Part shown: positions 14,682-22,741 of the stretch, one piece after another
Numbering within the stretch: position 1 is the stretch's first letter
Layout: each line of letters begins with the position of its first letter
Source of the DNA: Candidatus Woesearchaeota archaeon
GTDB lineage: Archaea > Nanobdellota > Nanobdellia > Woesearchaeales > WJKL01
Length of the DNA: 64,000 nt
Reading direction: 5' to 3'
NCBI GenBank assembly: GCA_019322435.1
Contig: JAHWIR010000010.1
Location: 1-64,000 of the forward strand
The notes under the pieces: generated by a model
Seen by the model: the letters and a program-made list of their open reading frames with translations, nothing else
What the model was told of the DNA's origin: nothing
Database searches by the model: none
Made by a program: the position numbers and the translations under genes

Positions 14682-14909
14682 ATGAGTAATGGATACAGTA
14701 GATTTTATAAAGGGTGCATAGTCCTTTTAGCAGTAGCTTTTGTGGCTGCAACTGGAATTGCTCTTTTTATTATCTGTTACAATCTAATAAAAAATCCGCT
14801 TACGTTTAGCGAAAATCTAGGAGATAAGCTTGGGCAAGGAGGGTTAATAACAATTCTTTTTATTTTTACATTTAAAACTCTAAATAAACTAAAGGAGCTA
14901 ACAAAATGA
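14682..14909 (+). CDS. Small two-helix membrane protein, 75 aa
   Basis: Start at ATG 14682 (TTAGGAAA before it) rather than 14649, which would overlap the preceding gene. Helices at about 9-33 and 52-66 with a short polar loop (KNPLTFSENLGDKLG). The stop overlaps the ATG of the next gene (ATGA). No family recognised. Probably functions together with its two tiny neighbours in the membrane. Confidence 0.55.
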   Translation: MSNGYSRFYKGCIVLLAVAFVAATGIALFIICYNLIKNPLTFSENLGDKLGQGGLITILFIFTFKTLNKLKELTK

Positions 14910-15028
14910 AAGAATCAAAAATAGGAGGACTTACTATTTTAGGGGGTGTTGTTGGATCTGTCCTTGGTGGACCAACAGGAGCAGTAGTTGGAGCAGTTAT
15001 AGGCAATATTCTAGAAAATACTAGGTAA
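14906..15028 (+). CDS. Glycine-zipper mini-protein, 40 aa
   Basis: ATG 14906 follows AAAGGAG and overlaps the previous stop. The sequence is dominated by a glycine zipper (GGVVGSVLGGPTGAVVGAVIG), a pattern known to drive tight helix packing in membranes and found in pore-forming or channel-like peptides. Basic ends flank the hydrophobic core. Function unknown; third gene of the small membrane operon. Confidence 0.55.
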   Translation: MKESKIGGLTILGGVVGSVLGGPTGAVVGAVIGNILENTR

Positions 15029-15041
15029 ATTAGGATTTATC

Positions 15042-15563
15042 ATGAGACTATTCATAGCTTTAGACCTGGAAGAACTAAAAGATTATTTTGCTGAGATACA
15101 AAAACAAATCCCAGCAGACCCCATTGCTAAACTCAAGCCAGTTTCTGCATTCCATTTAACATTAAAATTCTTAGGAGACATTGAAAATCCAGATGAAATA
15201 AAAAAAGCACTGGAAAAAATCAAATTCCAACCATTAAAACTAAAGCTTACAAAACAGCTCGGAGTCTTCCCATCAGAATCCTACATAAAAGTTGTCTGGG
15301 TTGGCTTAGAAGAAAACAAAGAACTGATGAAATTGCAAGAAGACATCCATAAAGCAATCCCTCACATCAGAGAAGATTTCAAATTCACACCCCATCTAAC
15401 ACTAGCAAGAGTCAAATTCATAAAAGACAGAGAAAAATTCATGAAAAAAGTTAAATCCATTGAAGTTGAGCCAAAAGAAATTGAAATCAAAGAATTCAAA
15501 CTTATAAAATCAGAATTAACAAGAGAAGGAGCTGTTTATACTGATTTGGCTGAATTTGCATAA
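15042..15563 (+). CDS. thpR: RNA 2',3'-cyclic phosphodiesterase (LigT/ThpR family), 173 aa
   Basis: Two H-x-T motifs of the 2H phosphoesterase superfamily are present: HLT at residues 38-40 (FHLTLKFLGD) and HLT at 118-120 (PHLTLARV). Total length matches ThpR, which opens 2',3'-cyclic phosphates on RNA ends. The N-terminus MRLFIALDL is characteristic. The gene lies just outside the accessory island and upstream of rpsB. Confidence 0.92.
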   Translation: MRLFIALDLEELKDYFAEIQKQIPADPIAKLKPVSAFHLTLKFLGDIENPDEIKKALEKIKFQPLKLKLTKQLGVFPSESYIKVVWVGLEENKELMKLQEDIHKAIPHIREDFKFTPHLTLARVKFIKDREKFMKKVKSIEVEPKEIEIKEFKLIKSELTREGAVYTDLAEFA

Positions 15564-15565
15564 CA

Positions 15566-15573
15566 TTTATAAA
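15566..15573 (+). promoter_or_regulatory. TATA box of rpsB
   Basis: TTTATAAA directly after the thpR stop. Its spacing predicts transcription from about 15597, i.e. a leader of about 115 nt beginning at the first hairpin of the rpsB leader. Confidence 0.6.
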
Positions 15574-15597
15574 CACCCTCTAAATTCTAAATAATAT

Positions 15598-15711
15598 TAC
15601 CAAAGAGCGTGAGGTGATAAACAACGCAATTACTTCTCACGCTTATACAAAACCCAGTCAATGGGTGCTGAGCTTTCGAGCTCAAAGATAAAATAACGAG
15701 AAAGATCAAGC
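15598..15711 (+). promoter_or_regulatory. Three-hairpin 5' leader of rpsB
   Basis: Three separate stems lie between the promoter and the start codon: AGCGTGAG 15606-15613 with CTCACGCT 15636-15643 (8 bp, 22-nt loop); ACCCA 15652-15656 with TGGGT 15662-15666; GAGCT 15670-15674 with AGCTC 15679-15683, closing a UUCG tetraloop. The leader is more G+C-rich than other intergenic DNA here. Autogenous control by uS2 is a reasonable inference, as ribosomal proteins often bind their own leaders. Confidence 0.5.
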
Positions 15712-16314
15712 ATGGCTGAAGAACAAAAATTCCTTGTTCCGCAAGATACATACCTTAAATCAGGTATTCACATTGGAACAAAATTTAGGACAAAGTATAT
15801 GGATCAGTTTATTTACAAGACTAGACCAGATGGATTATCAGTTCTTAATCTGCAGAAGATAGATGAAAGATTAGCAATTGCCTCAAATCTATTAGCACAA
15901 TATGATCCAGAAGATATCTTGATTGTATCTAGAAGAGAAAATGGCTGGAAACCATTAAAGCAATTGAACAAACTGACAGGAATAAACATCTTCGCTGGAA
16001 GATATCCGCCTGGAATCCTGACAAATTCAAACTTAGACAGTTTCATGGAAGTTAAATTAATCCTAGTTACTGATTCATGGCCAGACAGAAACGCAATTAA
16101 AGACTCTTTAAAGATTGGCATTCCAGTAATAGCACTCTGCGATACAAACAACCAGACAAACAATATCGATTTAGTTGTTCCATGCAATAACAAAGGGAAG
16201 AAAGCCTTGGGATTGATCTTCTACATTCTAACAAGAGAATATATGAAAAAGAGAAAATTAATAAAAGAAGATTCAGAATTCAAGACATCTTTAGATGATT
16301 TTACAGAAGAGTAA
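15712..16314 (+). CDS. rpsB: Ribosomal protein uS2, 200 aa
   Basis: Archaeal-type small-subunit protein uS2. Recognised by LKSGIHIGTKFRTKYM near the N-terminus, FAGRYPPGILTN at about 93-104, and LVTDSWPDRNAIKDSLKIGIPVIALCDTNN, all typical of the family. Length is normal for archaeal uS2. A long structured leader precedes it. In most archaea it sits in a multi-gene ribosomal operon; here it appears as its own transcription unit. Confidence 0.95.
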   Translation: MAEEQKFLVPQDTYLKSGIHIGTKFRTKYMDQFIYKTRPDGLSVLNLQKIDERLAIASNLLAQYDPEDILIVSRRENGWKPLKQLNKLTGINIFAGRYPPGILTNSNLDSFMEVKLILVTDSWPDRNAIKDSLKIGIPVIALCDTNNQTNNIDLVVPCNNKGKKALGLIFYILTREYMKKRKLIKEDSEFKTSLDDFTEE

Positions 16315-16346
16315 AGTTTATTAACTATTTCTTATATCAAGCTATT

Positions 16347-17045
16347 ATGAAAAAAGCAGTATTATTTGATTTAGACAACACTTTATATGATTATGATCCA
16401 GTACATTCCAAAGCTCTAAAAGCAACCCATTCTATCTTAAACAAACACATAAAACTATCTTTTAAAAAATTTTTAAATCTATACAATATTTCCAAAAGAG
16501 AAATACATAAAGAACTAGCAGGAACAGCCTCAGCCCATAATAGAGTATTGTATTTTCAAAGACTAATAGAAAAAACACATAACACAGTTGACCCAAAAAT
16601 AATACTTCAATTATACAATGCTTATTGGAACACTTCCCTTAAAAATATGAAATTAAGAAAAAACACATCATTGACTCTAAAACAAATAAAAAATAAAGGT
16701 CTTAAGATAGTTGTAGTCACCGATTTAACAACCCATATTCAGCTGAGAAAGCTAAAAAAACTAAAAATAGATAATTATATAGACTATTTAGTAACTTCAG
16801 AAGAAGCAGGAAGTGAAAAACCCCATTCTATCATGTTCTTACTAGCCTTAAATAAATTAAATATTCTCCCAAAAGATGCTATAATGGTTGGAGATAATAC
16901 AGTTACAGACATTGAAGGAGCAAATGCTGTTGGCATAGATACTGTTTTAATAAAAGGCAAAAAACCAATAAGAAAACAAAAAGAAGATTATAGAAACCCA
17001 AACCATATTATAAAAGATATTAAAGAAGTTCTAACTTTGATCTAA
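16347..17045 (+). CDS. HAD-family hydrolase (haloacid dehalogenase-like phosphatase), 232 aa
   Basis: Motif I DLDNTLYD at residues 8-15 contains the nucleophile Asp and the general acid Asp. Motif II is VVTDLTTH, motif III the Lys in GSEKPHS, and motif IV GDNTVTDIEGA. A helical cap domain lies between I and II, as in phosphoglycolate phosphatase or 5'-nucleotidase-like members. Substrate cannot be read from sequence. The TTTATTAA element about 26 nt upstream suggests a leaderless mRNA. It converges on radB with a 4-nt overlap of stops. Confidence 0.88.
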   Translation: MKKAVLFDLDNTLYDYDPVHSKALKATHSILNKHIKLSFKKFLNLYNISKREIHKELAGTASAHNRVLYFQRLIEKTHNTVDPKIILQLYNAYWNTSLKNMKLRKNTSLTLKQIKNKGLKIVVVTDLTTHIQLRKLKKLKIDNYIDYLVTSEEAGSEKPHSIMFLLALNKLNILPKDAIMVGDNTVTDIEGANAVGIDTVLIKGKKPIRKQKEDYRNPNHIIKDIKEVLTLI

Positions 17046-17707
17046 ACCTTCTCTAATCCTTTCTCAACAATCCTAAACATTACTTCTCCAGGCTTTATGC
17101 TTCTATGCTTTCTCAAACAAGCAACCCTTACACCGCTTGCAGCATTCTTCAGCTCCAGCATGCATTTGCTTCCATAACGAAGTAAATCTCCGCCAACAAT
17201 CTTAACAGCATCTTTATTATCAAAATCAGCATAGACTTGGTTTGTGATCAAGACAGGGATATTCTTATTGCGGGCTATTTCATTCAAAAAACCCAGCTGC
17301 TGCCCTAAAGCTTTATTCACTTCATAGATATCTTCATTCTTCCCCATCTCCAGCCTATACAGCATTGAAACAGTATCAACAACAACCAGCTTTATCTTGT
17401 CATTGATTAAATCCTTCAGCTTCTCAAAAACATCTTTCTGCTCTTCAAAAGTTACAGGTTTTAGAAAAACAACTTTCTCCAGCACTTTCTCATAATCATC
17501 AGTTAACTGCTTCAGTCTTTCAACTGAAAATCCCCCTTCAGTGTCAACATACACCACCTTCCCCCCATTCTTGACAACTTCAATCAAAGCCAAAATACAA
17601 AGCAAAGTCTTTCCACTGCCAGCAGGACCATAGACTGTATTGATTATATCCTTTTCCCATCCTCCTTCTAACAAATCACTAATAACCTTTCCTGCTGAAA
17701 TTTTCAT
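17042..17707 (-). CDS. radB: RadB recombinase paralogue, 221 aa
   Basis: RecA-fold ATPase lacking the RadA N-terminal domain, as in archaeal RadB. Walker A GPAGSGKT is at residues 27-34, Walker B LVVVDT near 110, and the VGGDLLRYGSKCMLEL segment is typical. I place the start at 17707 (MKISAGK), which matches the usual RadB beginning; an ATG at 17737 would add ten residues (MPTSFIFEAK) encoded by a hairpin element. The chosen start codon lies inside a hairpin stem (17705-17723). Confidence 0.9.
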   Translation of the reverse strand: MKISAGKVISDLLEGGWEKDIINTVYGPAGSGKTLLCILALIEVVKNGGKVVYVDTEGGFSVERLKQLTDDYEKVLEKVVFLKPVTFEEQKDVFEKLKDLINDKIKLVVVDTVSMLYRLEMGKNEDIYEVNKALGQQLGFLNEIARNKNIPVLITNQVYADFDNKDAVKIVGGDLLRYGSKCMLELKNAASGVRVACLRKHRSIKPGEVMFRIVEKGLEKV

Positions 17708-17756
17708 TTTTGCCTCAAAAATGAAACTTGTTGGCATAACGCCAACTTTGTTTCAT
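17705..17756 (-). repeat. Double-hairpin element, copy F, covering the radB start codon
   Basis: Hairpin nearest the gene: 17705-17712 with 17716-17723 (8 bp, loop AGG on the minus strand); the radB ATG (17707-17705) is in its stem. Hairpin further upstream: 17730-17735 with 17741-17746, nested inside 17721-17727 with 17750-17756. A TATA box (minus strand, about 17777-17788) predicts transcription starting at about 17757, so the mRNA would begin with this structure. Confidence 0.6.
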
Positions 17757-17830
17757 ATAAATACCTATAAAAACCAATTTTATAAAGTTTACTAAATATA
17801 TTTAAATAGCGTTTATTCTTATTATTGACT

Positions 17831-19318
17831 ATGGATAAGCATAAAAAAATACTAATACTCATTTTCATATTAACATTAGCTCTAAGGCTGTATTTTGCAT
17901 TCTCAACCCAGACCTTAGACCATGAAGCTTACTACAACCTAAGGCAAATAGAGTCAATAAAAACAAACGGCCTGCCAATATTCCAAGATAATCTCTCTTA
18001 CGGCGGAAGAACATCTTTATTCATTCCAGTATTCCAGTACTTTCTCTCAATCTTCAGTTTCATACTTCCAACAACAATTGTCTTGAAACTAATACCTAAC
18101 CTATTAGCATCAACAATTGTAATAATCTCCTATTTAATAGCAAAAAAAATAACAAGCAACAAAAACGCAGCCTTGTTCTGCTCATTTATCTCAGCATTTA
18201 TCCCTATCTACTTGATAGAAACAGTCAACTCTTCCTCAATCTACTCATTAACCATCCCATTAACATTCCTTGCATTATACTTCCTGATGAACCTCCACAA
18301 GATAAAATACATAACATATTTCCTGACAACCTCAATACTGCTGACAATAATCCACCCTTCCTCTTCATTATTAATCATAGGCTTGATAATCTATGCAGTC
18401 ATAGTCAATCTAGAAGGATTGCCTCAAAAAAAGCAAGAGACAGAATCAATTTTATTCCTGACCTTTTTCTCAATCTGGATTAACATAATCCTGTACAAAA
18501 AAGCCTTTCTCCAGCATGGCCCTTCTGTAATCTGGCAGAATATTCCTCCAGCAGTTCTGTCCTTTTATTTTGCACAGACCAATGTCTTAGAAGCAATAAT
18601 CAAAATAGGATTTATTCCAGTCATTTTCGGAATCTACGCAATCTACAGATACATCTTCAAAGAAAAAAACAAAAATCTCTACTTGCTATTCGGACTAACA
18701 CTAGCTATATTCTTCCTAACCTGGTTTAAATTATTACAGCCAACCGTAGCATTAATGGTCTTGGGAGTAATCCTGGCAATACTGTTTACACAGGGCTATA
18801 AGCTTTTCTTTGATTACTTAAAAACAACAAAGCTTGCAAAACACAAAAGAAATTTTCTCACATTATTCATATTGATATTCATATTAACCTCAGTAATCCC
18901 TTCAATCTACTTCACCCATCAAAGAATACAAGCCTCTCCAACACAAGACGACATCCAAGCATTAGAATGGCTCAAGCAGAACACAGATCCAGAAGATACA
19001 ATAGCAGCATCATTAAAAGAAGGCCATCTAATCAATGCAATAGCAGAAAGAAAAAACATACTCGATACAAACTTCCTGCTAGCTCCTAATACAGCAGAAC
19101 GGTATGAAGGAATAAAAGCAATCTACAAATATCCGCAAAAAACAGAAGCAATCTCCACATTAAATGAATACAACATAAAATACATATTCTTCTCTCCAAC
19201 TTCAAAATCAGAATTCGATATTCAAGAGCTCCATTACCTAGACAGAAAATGCTTCAAAGCAGTTTATGACAATCAAACAAAAATATACAAATCCTTTTGC
19301 AAGGTAGAAGAAATATGA
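17831..19318 (+). CDS. GT-C membrane glycosyltransferase, AglB/STT3-like, 495 aa
   Basis: Multi-pass membrane protein with about ten helices. LDHEAYYNLRQ in the first external loop (Asp30-His-Glu32) matches the catalytic acidic motif of oligosaccharyltransferase-type GT-C enzymes, and the soluble end contains ALEWLKQNTDPEDTI followed by EGHLI, typical of the STT3/AglB C-terminal region. It is shorter than full AglB and lacks a clear WWDYG sequon-binding motif, so it may be a lipid-linked sugar transferase. Start at ATG 17831, leaderless relative to a TATA at about 17796-17809. Confidence 0.75.
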   Translation: MDKHKKILILIFILTLALRLYFAFSTQTLDHEAYYNLRQIESIKTNGLPIFQDNLSYGGRTSLFIPVFQYFLSIFSFILPTTIVLKLIPNLLASTIVIISYLIAKKITSNKNAALFCSFISAFIPIYLIETVNSSSIYSLTIPLTFLALYFLMNLHKIKYITYFLTTSILLTIIHPSSSLLIIGLIIYAVIVNLEGLPQKKQETESILFLTFFSIWINIILYKKAFLQHGPSVIWQNIPPAVLSFYFAQTNVLEAIIKIGFIPVIFGIYAIYRYIFKEKNKNLYLLFGLTLAIFFLTWFKLLQPTVALMVLGVILAILFTQGYKLFFDYLKTTKLAKHKRNFLTLFILIFILTSVIPSIYFTHQRIQASPTQDDIQALEWLKQNTDPEDTIAASLKEGHLINAIAERKNILDTNFLLAPNTAERYEGIKAIYKYPQKTEAISTLNEYNIKYIFFSPTSKSEFDIQELHYLDRKCFKAVYDNQTKIYKSFCKVEEI

Positions 19319-19322
19319 AACC

Positions 19323-19343
19323 TCAAAATACAGAGTATTTTGA
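19323..19343 (+). repeat. Hairpin element, copy E, at a gene junction
   Basis: TCAAAATAC (19323-19331) pairs with GTATTTTGA (19335-19343), 9 bp, loop AGA. It lies between two GT-C genes inside a 16-codon mini-ORF (19315-19365) whose ATG overlaps the previous stop and whose stop overlaps the next ATG. Its opening ATGAAACCTCAAAA resembles the ATGAAATCTCAAAA at copy C. Confidence 0.55.
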
Positions 19344-19361
19344 TGGTTTATTTTTTCAAAA

Positions 19362-20783
19362 ATGACAAAAATAAAAATAACAAATAAAAGAATCTTAACA
19401 ATCAGCATCTTAGCAGCCTTGATATTTATATTACTAATCCCTGCTATTAGAACTCTAACTAATAAACCGCTTCTTCCGCAAGACACCCCTTATTATCATC
19501 TAAGAATGTCCCGCTATATAAAACAAGAAAGCACAATCCCTGCAAAAGACCCGCTAACCAAAAGCCCATACCTCCCCCAACCATACCATCTATTATTAAT
19601 CTTTAACCCATTGCTAGCCTCAATCCTAATTCCTTTAATCTGCGGAATCCTCTCTATAATCTTATTATACTTAATACTAAAACAGCTAAACATCCAGCCA
19701 TTAAACAAAGCTACAATCCTAACAGCATTCATAATCTCTCCTTTGTTCATCTTCCTTTTTGCAACATCCAATCAATTTGCTCTCCCGCTGCCAATAACGC
19801 TCTTGGCATTCTTGTTTTTCATAAAAGGAAAAAATTATTTCATTCCATCCTTATTATTATTTGCAATAATGCCAATCTTTGGCATCCTTCCTTCAATAAT
19901 AAGCATCTTATTAATCTTAATCTACACAATAAACAACAAAGAAACAATAAAATACTTCTACACAATAACAGCAGCAATCCTAATAATCCTTTTGACCTAT
20001 CATCTGCCATTTATATTCTACTACAGCCTTCCTAATTCAATAAAACTGCTCAACAAAAATATTCTAACAAACCTAATCTCAGACCTAGGCAGCAACATAG
20101 GCTTTGGAATATTCACAATACTCCTGGCTTTTGTAGGGCTCTATACTGTCTGGAAAACAAAAAAGCAAATCACAGCATACCTGTTATTATTAGCCTTAAT
20201 CCTATTATCCTTCCTAATCCAAGAATTAAATATCTATCTATTCCCAATAATCTCAATCTTTGCAGGATTCGGTCTCTCCAATTTAATTAAAATGAAGTGG
20301 AAAATAGATTTAATCAAAACATTAACAATAATCCTAATCATCTGCGGCTTATTATTCTCAACACTCTCTTACATCAATAGAATAGCAGAATCCTCTCCTA
20401 CAAAAGAAGCAATATCCAGCTTAGAATGGTTAAAACAAAACTCAGCAAAAACAGATGTTGTCTTTTCCCATCATTCCAAAGCACACTGGATTGAAACCAT
20501 TGCCCAGCGCCCAACAATCCTAAACTCCCAGATATACTACATCCCAGACGCAAAATCAAGAATCAATGACTCAACCATAATGCTCAGCTCAAGAAACTTC
20601 AAACTGACAAAATCCCTATTAGACAAATACAACATAAAATATATCTACATAGACAATGAGATGAAAACAGGCCAAGTATGGACAAGACAGGAACAAGGCC
20701 TGCAGTTCTTATTCAGAAACCAGGAGACATTCGAGCAGGTTTACAATAAAGACAACATAGAGATATGGGTAATACTACGTTAG
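19362..20783 (+). CDS. GT-C membrane glycosyltransferase, AglB/STT3-like paralogue, 473 aa
   Basis: Second multi-pass GT-C protein in tandem. The catalytic-type motif is QDTPYYHLRMSRY (Asp41, followed by YYHLRM as in AglB/STT3). The soluble end repeats the pattern SSLEWLKQNSAKTDVV, HSKAHWIETIAQRP and IKYIYID. It resembles the preceding gene in layout but is diverged, so this is an old duplication. Probable membrane transferase acting on a polyprenyl-linked sugar; protein N-glycosylation is possible but unproven. Confidence 0.75.
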   Translation: MTKIKITNKRILTISILAALIFILLIPAIRTLTNKPLLPQDTPYYHLRMSRYIKQESTIPAKDPLTKSPYLPQPYHLLLIFNPLLASILIPLICGILSIILLYLILKQLNIQPLNKATILTAFIISPLFIFLFATSNQFALPLPITLLAFLFFIKGKNYFIPSLLLFAIMPIFGILPSIISILLILIYTINNKETIKYFYTITAAILIILLTYHLPFIFYYSLPNSIKLLNKNILTNLISDLGSNIGFGIFTILLAFVGLYTVWKTKKQITAYLLLLALILLSFLIQELNIYLFPIISIFAGFGLSNLIKMKWKIDLIKTLTIILIICGLLFSTLSYINRIAESSPTKEAISSLEWLKQNSAKTDVVFSHHSKAHWIETIAQRPTILNSQIYYIPDAKSRINDSTIMLSSRNFKLTKSLLDKYNIKYIYIDNEMKTGQVWTRQEQGLQFLFRNQETFEQVYNKDNIEIWVILR

Positions 20784-21395
20784 TTCTTTCTTCTTAAAAA
20801 ACAAAAATCCGCCTATACCTATAATCCCTCCTAATAAATTAGAAATCATATCCATAGAAGAATTCTCCCAAGGCCCTCCAACAGGAGAGCTGTCTCCTGC
20901 TCCAAACTCTAAAAAACCTCTTCCATAACCCAAAACATCAAAACCAACATACTCCATCATTTCATTAAAAGCCCCCAACCCCATCATAAAAAACAGCAGC
21001 ACAATAAAAATCAGCATCCTGCTTTTCAACCCTTTTTCCAAATAAGGATAAAGCATGCTGCACACAGCAATAGAATAGAATAATATTGCAAAAGCATGCA
21101 CAATCCAGTCATAATGATAGCCCAATGCAGCCCATCCATATAACGTGCCCACATAACCAGGATTATAAGGGATTATATGATACAACCCAATGATATGAAA
21201 TAAAGACCCCAGCCCAATACCAATAGGAACAGCTTTCCCAAACTTAAACTTCAAATTCAAAAAAAACAGCAGCAAAACAACAGAAAAAACAACACAAAGA
21301 TCTATCAAAGGAGCATCAATCACCTTAAACATAGCTAGCACTAACTGCACACCATAAATTACTATAAACAATAACCACCACTTATTCTCCCCCAT
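20775..21395 (-). CDS. YjdF/DUF2238-family membrane protein, 206 aa
   Basis: Six or so hydrophobic segments with conserved polar residues typical of DUF2238: YDWIVHAFAI, GAFNEMMEYVGF and ENSSMDMISNLLGGIIG. The charged residues inside helices (Asp, His, Glu, Asp) suggest a membrane-embedded metal or catalytic site, but the biochemical role of the family is not established. It converges with the upstream GT-C gene, overlapping it by 9 nt. Confidence 0.82.
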   Translation of the reverse strand: MGENKWWLLFIVIYGVQLVLAMFKVIDAPLIDLCVVFSVVLLLFFLNLKFKFGKAVPIGIGLGSLFHIIGLYHIIPYNPGYVGTLYGWAALGYHYDWIVHAFAILFYSIAVCSMLYPYLEKGLKSRMLIFIVLLFFMMGLGAFNEMMEYVGFDVLGYGRGFLEFGAGDSSPVGGPWENSSMDMISNLLGGIIGIGGFLFFKKKELT

Positions 21396-21432
21396 ACAAT
21401 AAAAGAAAAAACCCTAATTTAAAAATTTTGTT

Positions 21433-22734
21433 TTAATTTTCACTATACTTGACATCCTTATTAAGCAAATACCACTTCATTGGCTTCCCAAATATAGATT
21501 TAATTATTCCTTTATTTACATAATAAGTTGTAACCAATCCAATGCTAAAAGAACTAATCAATGTCTTAAAACCATACCTTGTCTTCTTCTCTCTTGCCAA
21601 AGCAACAACACTTGCAAAGATGATTCCAGAAGTCAATAAAATATTCCTGATCATCTCAAAAGTAAATTTAGGAATATCAAGCGGAGCAGGCCTGTGTGTT
21701 ATAAAACTCAAAGTTCCTGCTGCACACAAAACCAAAATCAAAATAGGCATGCAATAGCCAAATCCAGCGCACAAGCTCAGCACCTTTCTTTTCAAAGGCA
21801 GTTTCTTGTTAAACATCAATCCCCCTAGATGCTCTTTATAAGAACTGACAACACCATATGCCCACCTCATCTGCTGCTTATACAGGTCCTTTGCAACAAA
21901 AGGAACATCACTATAACACTGTAATTTAGGCAAATACACCATTTTCTTGTTGTTCTTGTGAAGCCTCAAGCTGTATTCAATATCCTCTGTCAGGCTTCCG
22001 GATTTCCATCCCCCTAATTCAATCAAATCCTTTTTCTTTATAGCTTCAGCACTTCCGCACAAGCTTCCTGTTCCCAACAAATGCATAAACGAAAGAGTAA
22101 CTTGATGAAATACATAAACAATTGTACTAGCCAATATAGTGACCAAATTCTGATTAAAATTATTGAAATTCCATTTAGCCTGCACAACACTTACTTTATC
22201 ATCATAGATAAAAGGAGTTACAATCCTTTTCAAAAAATCCTTTTCAGGAGTAAAATCAGAATCAAACAGCACAAGAATATCCCCTTTTGAATGCGGAAGC
22301 ATATTATTTAGGTTTCCAGGCTTGAATCCAATATTCTTTTCCCTTCTTATTACTCTAACTTGATCATGCTGCTCAGCAAATTCCTTTAATTTAGCACTAA
22401 CTTCAGCATTATCACTATCATCTCCAATCAATATCTCATACTTATCATTTGGATAATCAAATTCCAGGCATTTTTTAGCGCACCTTAATGCAATAATCTC
22501 ATTCCTTGTTGGAATCTGCACACTGACAGTTGGGGCCTTAGAAGCATCAAACTCCATTTCTCTCTCCTTTTTCTTATAAACCACAACAACAAAAGAAAGC
22601 AGAAGATAGACAGCTGTAAAAGCCATCGCCATAAACAAAAAAATATGAAATATGCCATCAAAAAACACATGAAAATAGTCCAATACTATTCTTCCCTGTA
22701 CAAGACACCACTTCAAAAATTCACTAGATAGCAT
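21433..22734 (-). CDS. Processive family 2 glycosyltransferase, 433 aa
   Basis: Membrane-bound GT2 of the cellulose/hyaluronan-synthase type. N-terminal helix about 30-54, catalytic domain 66-300 with D-D at 105-106, DSD at 158-160, TED at 249-251 and QQMRW at 287-291 (the Q-x-x-R-W motif), then three C-terminal helices. Such enzymes polymerise a beta-linked polysaccharide and move it across the membrane. It shares an operon with the gene at 22742, so both may build the same polymer. Confidence 0.88.
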   Translation of the reverse strand: MLSSEFLKWCLVQGRIVLDYFHVFFDGIFHIFLFMAMAFTAVYLLLSFVVVVYKKKEREMEFDASKAPTVSVQIPTRNEIIALRCAKKCLEFDYPNDKYEILIGDDSDNAEVSAKLKEFAEQHDQVRVIRREKNIGFKPGNLNNMLPHSKGDILVLFDSDFTPEKDFLKRIVTPFIYDDKVSVVQAKWNFNNFNQNLVTILASTIVYVFHQVTLSFMHLLGTGSLCGSAEAIKKKDLIELGGWKSGSLTEDIEYSLRLHKNNKKMVYLPKLQCYSDVPFVAKDLYKQQMRWAYGVVSSYKEHLGGLMFNKKLPLKRKVLSLCAGFGYCMPILILVLCAAGTLSFITHRPAPLDIPKFTFEMIRNILLTSGIIFASVVALAREKKTRYGFKTLISSFSIGLVTTYYVNKGIIKSIFGKPMKWYLLNKDVKYSEN

Positions 22735-22741
22735 TTTCTAT

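Noticed and set aside
15600..15690. tRNA gene in the rpsB leader
   Set aside because: The stems do not give a cloverleaf: no T-loop GTTCRA, no acceptor pairing across the set.
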